Source: Quillaja saponaria (Eukaryota; Streptophyta; Magnoliopsida; Fabales; Quillajaceae). Taken from it: a DNA stretch of 64,000 nt. Below the pieces are notes generated by a model. That model did no database searches and was not told where the DNA came from. It saw only the letters and a list, made by a program, of their open reading frames with translations. Location: assembly GCA_029379385.1 (NCBI GenBank), contig CM055615.1, forward strand, positions 1,488,001 to 1,552,000, in the 5' to 3' direction. This document shows positions 47,201 to 60,465 of the stretch, in pieces. Each line of letters starts with the position of its first letter. The first letter of the stretch is position 1. A program made the position numbers and the translations under genes.

Positions 47201-50200
47201 TATGTAGTACAATATGCACTTTGATTCTATCCATATGTAAACCTTGTAGAGTTGTAATCATGTATAATTGTATTTTCTATATTCTCTATGCTTAAATGAT
47301 CTATAGTTGATTAATAGGCAAATGCCAGCTTGTTAACCATGTGACCATGTCCTTATAGAATTCTAGTTCTTGCCACATATTGGGGTAAGTACAAAGGTGG
47401 ATACTTCTCACATAATTTTGCTACAACGGAAAATTTCGGGCCTCGAATTTCTTAGGAAAGAACTTGAACCCAATTTTATTCAAAAATGAAAAAACTTTTT
47501 GTATTCTAAAAATACGAAGTTTTTTTCTTCTTCTTGGACTTGAGTTGTATTGGACAATTAAATATTGCTTTTAGTATAGTATAGATATATATTGTTTAAA
47601 GGTATCTGGACTAGTTTACGCTCATCTCGACTAATCATCTCTCTAGGTCAAAAATAAAAAATATATAACTTAGACTACATACAACTAGTTTTGTCCAAAT
47701 GATTTTTTATCTCTTATCAAAACTCATTTTTCTGTCTCATTAAATATGTTTTTTTAATGTTCGAAATTTTCAAATGAAATAGTACGTTGAGGACATAATA
47801 TATAACATAGCCTCTAATCATTAACCGCTACCCATAATCATAATTAAATTGTAGGTAACTATTGTTTTAATCCCTTATGATTGTCTCACTTTTCGATTTA
47901 CTCTTTAAGAAATCTTTTTGGTCAATTTCATCTTTAGGGTTAGAATTTTCTATTCAAGTTACATTCCATCATTATAACATTTTGTATAAATAAAGTAATT
48001 TTATATAATTTAATAATAAAATATATTATAAGACATAAAAATAACTTAAGCATGTCATTAATTTTATGTCAAAGTGTATTTATTTCGTCAATTCATAACT
48101 TGCAAATAGAAGAATAAGAAATTTTAAATCTTGAAGAATGAATTTGATTGAGCAAATTTTTGGAGAATCGAATTGAAAACTAATACAATTCTAAACGATA
48201 AAAAAAATAAATAGCCTAAATCTGAACAAAAGTAAAAGTAGGATATGTTATTTTCTACTTGCGCTAACAGGCCTATAAATCAATTAAAATTTATTTTTGT
48301 CAGATTTTAGATGAAATGATTCTCTTCACGCTGTTTCAATTCTGACAATAGCTACCACCTTCAATTCCATTCAACTTCTTTCGAGAATATTATGTAATAG
48401 TGGTGCTTATATGTCCTCCTCCCACTTTCTTCTTGCAAATTGCATTATATAGCAAGAGGGTATGTCCCTTATCTTTCTCTACTATGATCAAACTTCAGTA
48501 CACATCGCTGTCCATTGATATGAAAGAAACCACTGATGGTGATGATGGAAACAAAGAATTTCTTAATGTGGGATAATAACCAAGTTTCAGCTATCTAGCT
48601 CCCATCAATCTTTTCAATTCTTCTCCCTGCTATAACACATCAACTTGATCAGTCAGTGTGGATTATGAAAACACTTTGATTTTTTTTGGATTTATGTGGG
48701 TGTTAAATATCCGATTGATTTTAGTCTAATTATGCCAACTCTTATAAGAAACAGTTTGATCGGAGGTTAAATCCCCAATTTTAAAAAAAAACACCTTTCT
48801 CACAATATGTTTTTAGAATCTCTAATATGAATTTTTTGTTTAAAAACAAACACTCTTTCCCCAGTTTTTTGGTTTGGGGGATGAGAAAGATTATTTGGGT
48901 ATATTTGTGGTCAAAAGAAGAAAGGCCTTTGTCCAAGTATGACCATTTGATGGATGATTTAGAAAATTAAAGGGACCCTTTTAATTTAGGAGGCATAATA
49001 TTAAGTGGGTAACCACTTAGATTTGAAAGATATTAAGGGCCAAGTTGGATTTAAATGCATCCCGTCAACCTAAAATTTGGTCTGTATCATAGCTGTAATG
49101 GGATATCTAGTCCAATACACCCAACCTCAAAAACAGGACTCATTACCCATACTTGATGCCATTTAATTTGAAATACTACCACTTATTAGGTAGTTTTGGG
49201 CCCACAGAGACTTATGTGAAATTTTTCTACTACGATCTATCACAAACTTAGTCAAGCATTTATTGTGGCTGTGACTAAATGATTCTAATCGGAGCTAAGG
49301 AATGTGGAAGACAGACATTCGAGGGGGGACCCTCTTGCCCTAAATTGTAAGACAAGAGACAGCAGCCCAACAAATTAACCAAATACCCTTTTTCTTCACA
49401 TGGTAACACACCACACCCTTCATGGCCATATAATTCTTTTTAGGCTGCAGGAATCTGCAGGCCCCTAACTATTGGGTTGGTCCTTAAAATCAGCCTAGGT
49501 TCAAATTAGGTCCATATATAGTTTCTGTTTTGTAATTCTCTTTTCCCTGAATGTATAGAAAAGAGAGCATTTTTTATTAAACAAAGATATAAACTTTAGA
49601 TTTTCTTTTAGTACAAGAGCCATGATAGAAAGAGAAACATTAATCTTTCTTCTAAAATATATTTAATTTAAAAATTAATTTAAATATATAAAAAAAAAAT
49701 AGAATTCTTGTGTCCGTCTCTTTCATACAAAATCTTGTTCTATTACAAGGACACTTAAAGGATTTGAACTTGTGCAAGCTGTGGCACATATTCTTGTATA
49801 AACAAGAAAGTGATGAATAATTAGATGAAAATAGTGAGAAAGATTGACAAACTAAATCATATTGTAGACATTAAATTTTTATTTGTCTATTGAGTCCCTA
49901 CTTTGATTAAGTCAAATTATAATTGATTGATTAAAAATTAGTTAGTCAATTAATAATAATTATTTGGCTTATTAAAATTACTTATTCAAATACAAATGTG
50001 AATAATCATGTGTTGATTGGACACAAATCAACTTAAATTACCCTTCAATAATTATCAATGAATGTCAATCAATATTGTCTATTCTAAATCAAATTCAATC
50101 ACAACCAAATCTCCTTAGTCCTTAAGTCAATCAAAATCACAATCAAATCACTTCTAATGACCCAACCAAAGGTCAAATTCAATCACCTCCAATTATCTTC

Positions 50201-51056
50201 AATTACCCAATCTTTCAATTTACATTCAATCACCCAAATTCCTACAATATAGTCTTCCCCCTATTCACATATGCAATGAAAATGAGACAGATAGAAAATT
50301 CAAGACACAAAATTCTTGTGACTAGCTTGCTTTCCTCCCTCAGAAATCATAGATTTGAAACAACCAAAACGTTTCCTGCAATCAAGCTCAATGCCAAAAG
50401 AGAACATTCAATATCCTCCAAAACGTCGTCTTGAAAGATTAAATATCATTTTATTCGACATCAAACTTCATAATTTTTGAATCGAATCAAATTCTCTCGA
50501 ATGAGATAAATTATTATTCCTTTGATTACAAAAAATATCATATAGAGTTTGTACCATTTATTTTATAAATTTAGTAAATTATTATATACACAATTTCAGG
50601 CTCAACTTATGTTCACGTACATCCGTCACACATTAAAATCCTAGAATAAAATAATAAATGATATAAAATCTAGCAACATAGTACGAACTAAAAGTAATAT
50701 AAAATCTAGCAACATAGTACTACTTAAATTCATAATTCTATATTCTATAATTATATAATCAAACATAATATAGACTTACATTCTCTCAAATGATCCATGT
50801 CACTTCCCCAAACCAGAAAATTAATTAAAATGGCTCAAACTTCCTCTTTGATTGTGGACTTGGTACATGATAAAGGAAGAATAATTTTGGATGCCTATCT
50901 TAATCAAGTGCCTCCATTAGTCCAGATAGGATATACAGTGAGTGCCTCCATTAGTCCAGATAGGATATACAGTGAGTGCGAAATGCTCATGGACATAAAC
51001 TTATATGGGTTAATTTGTAGGACTACTTGTCCTAATAATTGATGGACTTGAGGCAA
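47201..51056. other. Gene-poor stretch
   Basis: No convincing gene. Two small perfect duplications were seen: 50671-50720 (ATATAAAATCTAGCAACATAGTAC twice, about 42 bases apart) and 50908-50975 (GTGCCTCCATTAGTCCAGATAGGATATACAGT twice, about 33 bases). The latter lies in a short open frame next to the LTR relic at 51060 and is probably its internal DNA. Confidence 0.45.
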
Positions 51057-51358
51057 TAACCGCAATTGACCTCTTGTTATCCTGTTGAGCATATTAATCT
51101 TCATTCTGATCTGGGTATTTCAGATGGAATTTGATCCTTAGTATTCCTGCCTTCATTGCTAGAATTCAACTTGCCCTTAATTGTGACCAAGAATTGAGGT
51201 CACACTGTGTTGGAGTAGGGTTAAGAATTTAGCTCTGATACCATATTAGAGTCTCACTATTAAAAATTAATCAATTAGTAATAATAGAAGAGACCCGATG
51301 ACTTGTATACAGTGTGAAGCTCTACTATGTTAGCAATATGAGAGTTACCACATTGACA
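51057..51358 (-). mobile_element. Short LTR relic with tRNA-Met-type primer binding site
   Basis: On the - strand, TGGTATCAGAGC (51243-51232) is the canonical plant initiator-tRNA primer binding site. It follows about 110 bases starting TGTCAATG at 51358, which look like a short 5' LTR. Gag-like DNA should then run leftwards, and several short open frames lie there, but none is recognisable. Short LTRs like this occur in copia elements and TRIMs. The 3' LTR was not found. Confidence 0.5.
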
Positions 51359-52514
51359 AAGTTATTCAGGATTCAATTTTTTTAATTATATTCTTTGTGA
51401 TTTAATTTTCTTAATTATTACATTAAATTAATAAGATTAATTTTCAATAAAATTAGTTGACATTTATCGAAGATAATGAAGAAGTGGAATGCCAATGCAT
51501 GTAGGAGAAACCACATGAATTGCTTAGTATAAATTTTTGTTGGCTGAACCTCAAATTTGAAACCTTAATTTTCTATTTTAACACAAATGCAATTCTTCTC
51601 TCATAATTCCAATAGATTCTAGAATTTGTCATATAATCACTTTTTTTTGAGATATTTAATTTTCCGATTAACCAACGAATTATTTTAATTTAACGGGATT
51701 GCCTTGATTGAGGATCAAAACAATTGATAAACTAATAGTTTGATATGGTTTATTGGTTTATTTATTACTTTGATTCTTGAGAAATTATTTTTCTAATATG
51801 ATCATCCAAGAATCAATTATTTCTATTTTAATCATTTGATATTTAATTTTTACCAAAAAAAAATTCAAATTAATTCAAAATGATTAAATTTAGATAGAAC
51901 ACAATATACAACATTTATAGTTGATATATTTAAGAATGCATGAAAATAATGTTATAATTTATGAAAAAAAAATAAAATCGGGTATAACATTTAAAATTGA
52001 GGAAATAGATTTTTCTAATTATTAGATCAATATGTATGTAATTTTTCATTTTATACATTAATATTCACTTTTTCATGATATTCTAAAATATATTAGCTAA
52101 TTTCTTTAGATTCCATATCAATTCAATTTAATAATTTAACTTGACTAAAAATTCAATTAAAAATAAATTAGATTATGGAAGAACAAAATAAATAAATAAA
52201 ATTGAATTATACAGGACTCGATTAGAAAAGACAAATTTTGAAGAGCTAATTGAAATCGATGTAATTCTCAAAGGTCGTTTTTTTTTCTTTTCATGTGTAT
52301 AAAAAGGAATGCTGTGTGTACCGATGGGCTTTTCTCTCTGCACCAAAAGCAATATAAAACAAACGGGTGGGCCTCATATGGGTCCACTATTATTAGTTTT
52401 ATTATTATTTATTATTATTTTTTCTTTTTATTGTTGTGAAGAAAACCCCAACCATTACAGAAATTTGGTTATTATTAACTAAGCGAAGTGATTGTCTATA
52501 CCAATTAATTTATT
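51359..52514. other. AT-rich intergenic stretch
   Basis: No gene or clear repeat recognised. Confidence 0.5.
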
Positions 52515-53104
52515 GATGAAATCAAAATGATATTTGCATAATTGAAATGAAAATAAAAATATAAATGAATGTTGTGAAAACAAAATAATCATTCATTTTT
52601 ATTGTTTAGTAACATCAACGAAACATAATTATTAAACATCTCATTATTTAATATGTAATTTGCAGATATGAAATATCATAAAAATAAGCTAAAATGAGAA
52701 AAAAAAATGTCTCTAATTATATAATTCATAAACTAAAACAAATTTAGCTTATTTAAGAAAATAATGTAGTTGTTAGTTTCTTTATTAATTTTTTTATTTT
52801 TCCTTGTTATTTACTTTCTTAATTATTTTTATATTTCTTTTTATTATTATTTCTTATACTTATTTATTTCTATTATTTTATTTTTGAATATTAACTAACT
52901 AATTTATTTGTTAATATTTCTTTTAGTTATATGTATTATATATATTTTTTATTTTAATTAATTATTTATAATTATTTTATTATAGTTTTGTTATTTAATG
53001 TCATAAGTAGGGTATTTTTGATAAAAATGCACCGATTCCATTAAAATTGAAATGAAAAATCTCACCCTTAGTTATAATTTCCTATTTTAGCTTCAATCTA
53101 CCCA
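52515..53104. mobile_element. Decayed relative of the 39945 Harbinger-type element
   Basis: Collinear with 39970-40700: TATGTAATTT..AGA.ATGAA followed by ATAAAAAT.A.GCTAAAATGA; ATAATC.TTC.TTT; then the far side GGGTATTTTTG and AAAAATCTCACCCTTAG matched to GGGTATTTTTG and AGCAATCTCACCCCTAG. Terminal repeats are not readable, and similarity stops near 53104, where the composite region begins. Confidence 0.5.
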
Positions 53105-53743
53105 TCTACCCAATAATACTAAGCGTGCATTTCTGAGTTGTGAGAGCTTCCCTCACTGTACATTCTACAGTAGAGATTCTCTCACAAACTGCACTATTCA
53201 TTCTTCCTTCTTTTCACATACTTCAGAAACCATACATACATCATACTTCCATTCTCTTCATATACATCACAAACCAAACATTCATTGCTTCAACTTTTTC
53301 AATCCCTGATTTTCAGTTGAATCTTTTCCAATCCCTGATTTTCCGCTAGAGAGAAGATTGATGTCGTTTACAAATTGTATGCTTCAATTTGCCCCATCTC
53401 CTTCTCAATTTCAGCTTAATTGACTGCCATCTATTTTCATTGCTGACTGCAGAGCAGGTGGGACTATTTGTGCAAAAAAAGTAGTATAGATAATGAGATG
53501 AATCGTATGGTAAAGAGAAAAGAGGAGAGCAGAGAGAAGGGAAGCCAATCAGATTAGCTCGATGGCTCTGATTAATCCAAGAGAAACAAAAAATATTTCC
53601 TTATTCCAGTCTTGCCACTAGCAGACCTTTGTTCAGACTAATTAGTCGTTTGTGTCCATTTCACTTTGGCCTTCGGTGTACAACTAAATCAACAAATAGG
53701 TATTCCTTTGTGTCCTAGATCGTGGGAAAAACAACGAGGGGAG

Positions 53744-53840
53744 ATGAGTGTCTTGACGGCCATCTCTTGCCTTGCGGCCCTCAAAATATAGCCTCATTCA
53801 ACTCCTCTAACTCAATCACCATCAAAGGGATCTGCTTCAG
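53744..53840 (+). pseudogene. Exon-like fragment with transit-peptide character, unidentified
   Basis: An ATG opens MSVLTAISCLAALKI and hits TAG. In another frame the reading continues SFNSSNSITIKGICF and ends exactly at a strong donor (TTCAG/GTAAGA, 53841). The composition resembles the start of a plastid- or mitochondria-targeted protein with a frameshift. The source gene is not recognised. It could instead be a real first exon whose ATG I misplaced. Confidence 0.35.
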
Positions 53841-54399
53841 GTAAGATAAAAGGATGCAAAAATCAAAATTTAGTTTTAGTTTTGGTTTTTCTGGATGGTA
53901 CAAAAACTGTATCAAGTTTTGTTAGAACTTTGCATTTTTTTTAATTTTTTTTTTAAAGTTGCTTTCACTCATACCACATATCTGGTACGTGGTAGCAACA
54001 TTAAGTGCTTAAAATTTCTAATTTTCAACAATAATCATATTATGTTGTTGATTTTTAGTATAAGTATTTATTTTTACGAAGAGCTAAAATCATCCCCGTT
54101 GTTATTGTAAGAATTTGAGTGTTTTTTTTCTCTGAATTGTTTGGGACTAGAAGAGTCAAAATGATTTGTGTGTTTGATTAATGAACTGAATAGAAGAAAA
54201 TGGTTTGTTTAATTTTGATGCTTACATTGACAGAAAAAATAGCAGGTCCAGAGGAATGCTGATTAAAATAGTGGCGACATTGAAAGTATAAAACATAATT
54301 TTTTTTTTTTTTTAAAGTTAAGAGAGCTGGTAGAGCTCTTATTTTGGGTTTATTGTGTTGCTAAAATGGAAAAAAAGAAAAAAAAAAGTAAGCTGAAAG

Positions 54400-54710
54400 T
54401 GACCTACGACAAATCATAGGTGGCTTTGGGTACCAAACCTGATGTTGCACGAGGGAAGAGGATTTGTTTGCTTCATGTTCAAGCTGCACAAATGCTTGAG
54501 TAAGTTTTGAATTCTAATGGGAATTTAACTTTCCTATTATGTCTACACTCAAGTTGACTGTCTGTTAAACCTTACTTGAAAAACTTTATTAGAAATATTC
54601 TTTGCATACATATTGTCAAAGAATTTGTAATTATTTTCAGCTAGGGTGAAAATTATGCTTATGATCAAAATTTGAGCAATTTCAAAAGAAAATTGGTTAG
54701 AGAATTTAGG
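54400..54710 (+). repeat. Repeat cassette B, copy 1
   Basis: Shares TAGGTGGCTT.GGTAC.AAACC, TTGCT..ATGTTCA, AGTAAGTTTTGAATTCT.ATG.GAATTT and GAGCAATTTCAAAAGAAAA with about 59820-60150 and 61190-61540. This copy is the most diverged. A neighbouring duplication of about 70 bases (TTAGGTTCAATTAGTCTATGGAC twice) lies at 54700-54800. Confidence 0.6.
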
Positions 54711-55387
54711 TTCAATTAGTCTATGGACCAACATTTTTAGCCATACTTTTGTGTTTTGGTAATTGGAGAATATAGGTTCAGTTAGTCTATGGACAACATT
54801 TTCAGAGCTAGCCATACATACGCATGCCTGAATAAGCTAGCTCTTTGTTAATCCATTTTTTCTTTGTATTATTTGGAATATTATTCAAACTCTAAAAAAG
54901 CTATATTCCTTTTCTTCATGGGAATAAAAGATTCTGGTCTTTTCTTTGCAGAATTGCATCTTAACATTCTAACTAAAGATTGTTGAGCTTTGATGGATCT
55001 GCCGATTAAGGTATACAATATGGTTCCTAGGAACATGTTTAACCTTAGTATGTTATGATTGTAAGATTGTGTTCAAGTTATATGTTTAATTCTTGGTTAG
55101 ATTCGTAAGTTTTATATGCGAAATAATTATTATGTGAAAAGAAATGTGCTTTGATCAATTGGTACGTCAAACTATTGCTTGGTGTTCAGTGTTCTATCAA
55201 TTTATGTTTAAAAGGTCACTAATTCAAGTCTTTATAATGTTATTATAAATAAGTAGAATTGTTGTTTGTGTTGCATTTTATTTATATTATCTACCCTATT
55301 ATGTGCATATTTCAAAGACCCTGTCTCCCACTATCTCAGTTTTTCTCTGCTTTCCTATGTTTCTCTAATCTATCAAACTCACTGTTT

Positions 55388-55420
<33 letters not shown>

Positions 55421-55448
55421 GGCTATCAATTAGGTTGGTTGGACCTAA

Positions 55449-55566
55449 ATGGGAAGAATATGTTGTGACAAAATTAGGTTGAAGAAAGGGCCTTGGAAAA
55501 CAAAGGAAGCTAATCAACTTCATTCCCATTAATGGTAAAGCTATTTCTGAACTTGCAGGCCTGCTT
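55449..55566 (+). pseudogene. R2R3-MYB transcription factor, N-terminal exon fragment
   Basis: Reads MGRICCDKIRLKKGPWKTKE, the start of an R2R3-MYB protein (MGR..CCDK.GLKKGPW.AEED is typical). After a one-base shift it reads NFIPINGK and KAISELAGLL, matching the usual INFILTNG...WR.LPKLAGLL. The CCWR part is missing and the first conserved Trp alone remains. The fragment stops near the place where the first intron of such genes lies. It lacks the R3 repeat and everything beyond, so it is non-functional. MYB is known established family knowledge; capture is inference. Confidence 0.7.
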
Positions 55567-56306
55567 TCTTCAATTCATTTTGAAATCTTTAATGGAAGAA
55601 AGGGAGGGGAATGCTTGGTTCTTCCAATCTAATTTGATATTTATTTTCTTTTTCGTAAAAGCTTTTTTTGTTTGGATATGTCTGAATCCTTTTTGATTTA
55701 TTGGTTTTTGTTTTCTTTCTTCTTAAATGAGCTTTTGGTTCTTACAAAGAATTATAGGGAAACAAATCATACTAAGTTTTCAACATCTTTTGTCATTATT
55801 AAATGAGCTTCTTAAATTCTGTTTTCTTTTTTGGAATCAAAACATGAGTTGGATTTGAGAAACAGATGTGTGAATTCTGTAATGGAAGTTTGGTTCTAAC
55901 TAATTTGCATAACTTATCTACCAACAAATGAATGAGTTATTTTGTGTTTTTTTTTTCCTAGTGCATTTAGTGTCTTTATTGTATAAATTGTATACCTTGA
56001 ATTTTTACATTGACGAAAGTTCTTAATTATGTATTTATTATTTTAGATATCGGTTACTATTTTGTTTAGTTTACAATGTTAAGATAACATATACCATCTT
56101 ATTTGTTTGTTCATACTTGATTAAAATCTTCTCACATGCTTCATTTGAAATTGTAACACAACACTTGGATGAAGTTATCTGGGATCTAAATTCTTAAGGG
56201 CAGCGTTAGGCCTACTGGGAAGTTTATCTTTGTACGTACTGATACATCTAGAGTGTAGATATACTGTGCATCTATAGATTTGTTCTGTTTTCTAATTATT
56301 ATTGTT

Positions 56307-56930
56307 AGCCTTGCAGATACATTTTGTCTTTGCAGCTCTAATATATCCTACTCGATTAATATTGAATCATAAATATTTTGATCATGTTAAAGACTTGAAA
56401 TATAAACATTTGAAGCATAGTGAAAAAGAGAAGATATGAGCATCTGAAATTTATTAACAAATAGTAAATAAGTCCCTGACTACCTGTTGTATAATTACTT
56501 GACTGAGACGTGTATTGCACTGGAACTTTCAAATTGTGCTGCCAGTACAACTTCCTGCATTTTCTTTAATGATTAAGTGAAATAGATCTGTGTGGTATCC
56601 CTTTTGCCAAGATAAAGAAGAATTTATAGAAATTTCTATGTATATTTGCTGTTTCTTAAAGCGAAGACAGAAGTTTGACAAACCTTGATTCATGGAGAAT
56701 AGGGGTTATTTCCTAAAGAACTTTCAAGCATTAAAGATTATTTCTTACGCTAGATAAAACTTATAAACTGTTTACAGGTATTTCAGAATTGCTGCATTTT
56801 TTAGCCAATGCTACTGATGTATCATGGTCCAAAATGGCATTGCTTCTAATTCTTAACAATGCTAAGTCATGCTGAAATATAAATATTTGAAGCATAGTGA
56901 AAAAGAAAAGATATGAGCATCAGAACTACA
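56307..56930 (+). repeat. Repeat cassette A, copy 1
   Basis: Begins TTAGCCTTGCAGATACATTTTGTC and runs through AAGCATAGTGAAAAAGAGAAG, ACAACTTCCTGCATTTTCTT, TTGATTCATGGAGAATAGG and ATTGCTGCATTTTTTAGCCAATG to AATGCTAAGTCATGCTGAAAT. The same order occurs at 59391-59780 and across 60466-61150. In this copy the LDSWR-type frame is broken. Confidence 0.75.
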
Positions 56931-57531
56931 AGCTCAACTGACAGAAGCATATAAGAGACTGAAGTGCATATTTGTGGCTTTTGGTTTATGCTTGCTTCAT
57001 GGTCTCTACTAAGTAATAATGTGGTATAGCGATTTGATTGTGTTTCTATAATTCATTTTTAACTTTTTATTCATTGGTCATTTAGAGAAACAACTGGGAT
57101 GTATGACTTATATGAACTAGTTTCCTTTGTTTATACTGTTCCTATTGATAGATTAGAGGTTACATTGAAGCACATGCATTTGATATATACATGCATTCTT
57201 GAGTTTTATAAGCCATTTTCTTTTTCCAACCTTAGCAGCTCTTGATCAATGTAATCATGCAGATTGTTGTATTAAAAAAATCAGAAAAAGAGAATCATCC
57301 ATTTTGAGACATCCCATAAGCATTTTCGCCACGAAACTTAAATGTTTATTTGCTGTTGTTAAATTATTATTGCTAGAATGCATTTATTGAGTCGATCTAT
57401 GTTTCATTGATAGTTGATATATATTACCTCTATAGTTTCTATGGACATTTTAATAGGTCATTTCCAATGGAATTTGATCCTCTTAGTGAACGTCTTTTTT
57501 CATCTTTTCTTTTTAAATCAAAAAAAATTAA

Positions 57532-57738
<207 letters not shown>

Positions 57739-59390
57739 TGACAACAATGTCTTTTAATGAGAAATAAATACTTTTCTTTTTGAATTGTAGTATAGCCTAT
57801 AAGAAAGGAATTAAATTGAGCATAATGGTATAATTCTCTAGCCTGAATGCAAAAAGAATATAATTGTGAACTGAAATATGCCATCAACCATCTGACCTGG
57901 ATCGAAAATGGTTATGCTACTGCTTATGTCTATAAGATAAAGGGAGATAAGGAGTGAGAAAAACAAAGGGCAGTTGAGTTGCTACTCTGAGTAGAAACTT
58001 AAGAAAAGTAAAAACAAAAAAACATAATTATCAAAGTCACCTAATTGATAAGTTTTAAAAGACAAGTAATGTATACTATAGTGATATGTGCTAAAGATAC
58101 ATATAATAGGCATGTGATTATAGTTGAAAAAACTAATTGACAAAGATACTTGAAATTTTATATTCTTTCAATTAGGATAACAGTATGACATATATAGAAA
58201 TGTAAACCTAAACTTGGTGTGGTCCATTAAACAGTTAATTACTTAATGTCAAAAGACATGAATTGGCAATTAGATCTTCTTTCTCCTTCTTTCTTGCTAC
58301 AAATTCTTCTTGCCAGTACTACCAAACAAGGATTGTTCATTAAACTGTGTTTAGAGCCATTTATTGAGAATCTGATTGTCCCTATTTAACGATGAAATGC
58401 TTAATTACCAAAAGGGTTAGGCGTTAGGGTGGACGGCAAAGTGGTGTGGAAATTGTTTTGTTTCAATTACAATATATATTGAAACTTAATGCTCTGGCCG
58501 ATGTCTTATGCAGGAAACTTGGTCATGGTCTATATGCTTTCTTTTTTATTTTATTTTTCATAGAGTTATCATACAGAAATTTCCTTTTGCTTGTGATTAT
58601 TCATATTGAACTCTACTTCTACTTCTTTTTGTTTTTTTTTCAGATGCAGCGGAAAAGTTACCGAGGTGGTGATTTTTTTTCCTTAGAATTATCAATGATA
58701 ATTTTATCATAAATAAATTGTTCACTCCACGGTAATCACTCACTTACTTTTTCTCCTTTTTAAGCATTATTTGATTTCATATTACCATTTTTTTTCCATT
58801 CATAATTACTTAAAAGTTGTGAGGCTGTCTGTGTGGACTGTTTGATTTTTGTCTCATTATACATTTATTTAAATTCATACAATTTCTATTTTGAGCGATA
58901 AAATAGTTTTTTTGTTTTTGTTTTTTGGACTTATCCACCTGAAAAAAGTTTTAGTAAAGTTTGTATTGTAATAGCGACTTTGTTTGGTTAACATTTTCAT
59001 TTCAACATTTTTTTTCTAAGGTTTCCTATGGTTAATTGTCCACTTTGTTTGGTCAGCTTATATTGCGGCATCTACAAAAATAAGAACTACAAATCATATC
59101 AAATGATTGTTGTGCTGTGAAAGTATGTTCTTTTATTGTAATTTTCAATTGTACATTTAAAAAGGCCATCCTTGGTTTGCTAATATATATATATATTTTT
59201 TTTGCTGGTTTTGGAAGTTTTCATTTTTTTTCAATTATCAGAAGTCTTTAAAATTTAAGGGTGTAATGGATGAGGTTTACAATAGCCATGAAGCTATTCA
59301 ATGAGTTCAAATTGGAGCCCATTTGCATTTTGTTGTATTTCAAGTTTTGATTAATTGATTTGCAGTTGTTATGTTTTCTAATCATTATCA

Positions 59391-59780
59391 CTAGCCTTAT
59401 AGGTACATTTTGTCTTTGTAGCTCTAATATATCCTACTCAATTAATATTGAATGATAAATATTTTGTTAAATTCTTTAACTTGAAATATTTACATTATAA
59501 GCATAGTGAAAAAGAGAAGGTATGAGTGGTAGAAATTTATTAACAAAAAGCAGTAAAGTCCCTGACTCCCTGTTGCATAATTACTTGCCTGAGATGCATA
59601 TTGCACTGCAACTTTCTAATTGTGCTGCAAGTACAACTTCTTGCATTTTATTCAATGATTAAGTGAAATAGATCTTTCAGAACTGCTTCAATTTTTTGTC
59701 AATGTTGCTTATGTATCATTTATTGATGGTCCAAAATGGCATTGCTACCAATTCTTAACAATGCTAAGTCATGCATGCTA
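59391..59780 (+). repeat. Repeat cassette A, copy 2 (internally deleted)
   Basis: Matches cassette A from ATTTTGTCTTTGTAGCTCTAATATATCC to AATGCTAAGTCATGCATGC, but lacks the middle piece with TTGATTCATGGAGAATAGG. It is followed directly by cassette B copy 2. Confidence 0.75.
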
Positions 59781-59819
59781 AAATAATTATTTTTCTTTTT
59801 TGTAAACTCAAAGCGTTGT

Positions 59820-60310
59820 GGGACAGGGCTATAGGTGGCTTATGGTACTAAACCATATCTAGCACAAGTTGGAAGATGCTTGCTTTATGTTCATCAGCAT
59901 ATACAAATGAGATCCCCAAGTAAGTTTTGAATTCTGATGAGAATTTTATTTTCTATTTTATTGTTTGTCTCTGAATTGCTTGATCACTTTGTGTGATTAC
60001 ATTCTGTTGACTATATTTGTTAATCTTTACTTGAAAACTTTGATGATAAATTGCCTCTGGGTACCATTATTATAGAATTTCTGATAAGTCTAAAGTCAGG
60101 AAGCAAATTATGCTCATGATGAAATTTTGAGTAATTTCAAAAGAAAAATGGTTATAAATTCTGAATATTAGACCAAATGCAATTCTAAAAATCATTACAC
60201 ATATTTTCTTATGTTAGTTTGACTGTTTTATGATAATTATGTGTATTTTTAAATTGTTGAGCAATCAATTTTCTTCCATTGAACTTGGCCGTTTATATAA
60301 TTATATAATA
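59820..60310 (+). repeat. Repeat cassette B, copy 2
   Basis: Near-identical to 61190-61690 (offset about 1370 bases): AACTCAAAGC.TTGT, GGTGGCTTATGGTACT.AACCATATCTAGCACAAGTTGGAAGA, CTTGATCACTTTGTGTGATTACATTCT, CTTATGTTAGTTTGACTG. The close match points to a recent tandem duplication of an A+B unit. Confidence 0.8.
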
Positions 60311-60465
60311 AATCTTTGGAAAGTAATATGTCTTGCGGTTTCATGCTTCTCTTCTATATGATTTTAAGTATCTAAAAAGAATTTTGTTATTTTGTAATTT
60401 TTCTTGGTTTAATATGGAATGTGGATACTAGATTTTCAACAAGAACATGAATGCCTATTTGCAGT

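Noticed and set aside
50797..51042. 81-codon open frame containing a 33-base duplication
   Set aside because: No similarity recognised and it lies opposite the LTR-element relic; likely chance.
58446..58712. LKLNALADVLCRKLGHG reading, faintly like the NVVADALSRK motif of retroelement RNase H
   Set aside because: Only a dozen residues, no flanking reverse transcriptase or integrase similarity.
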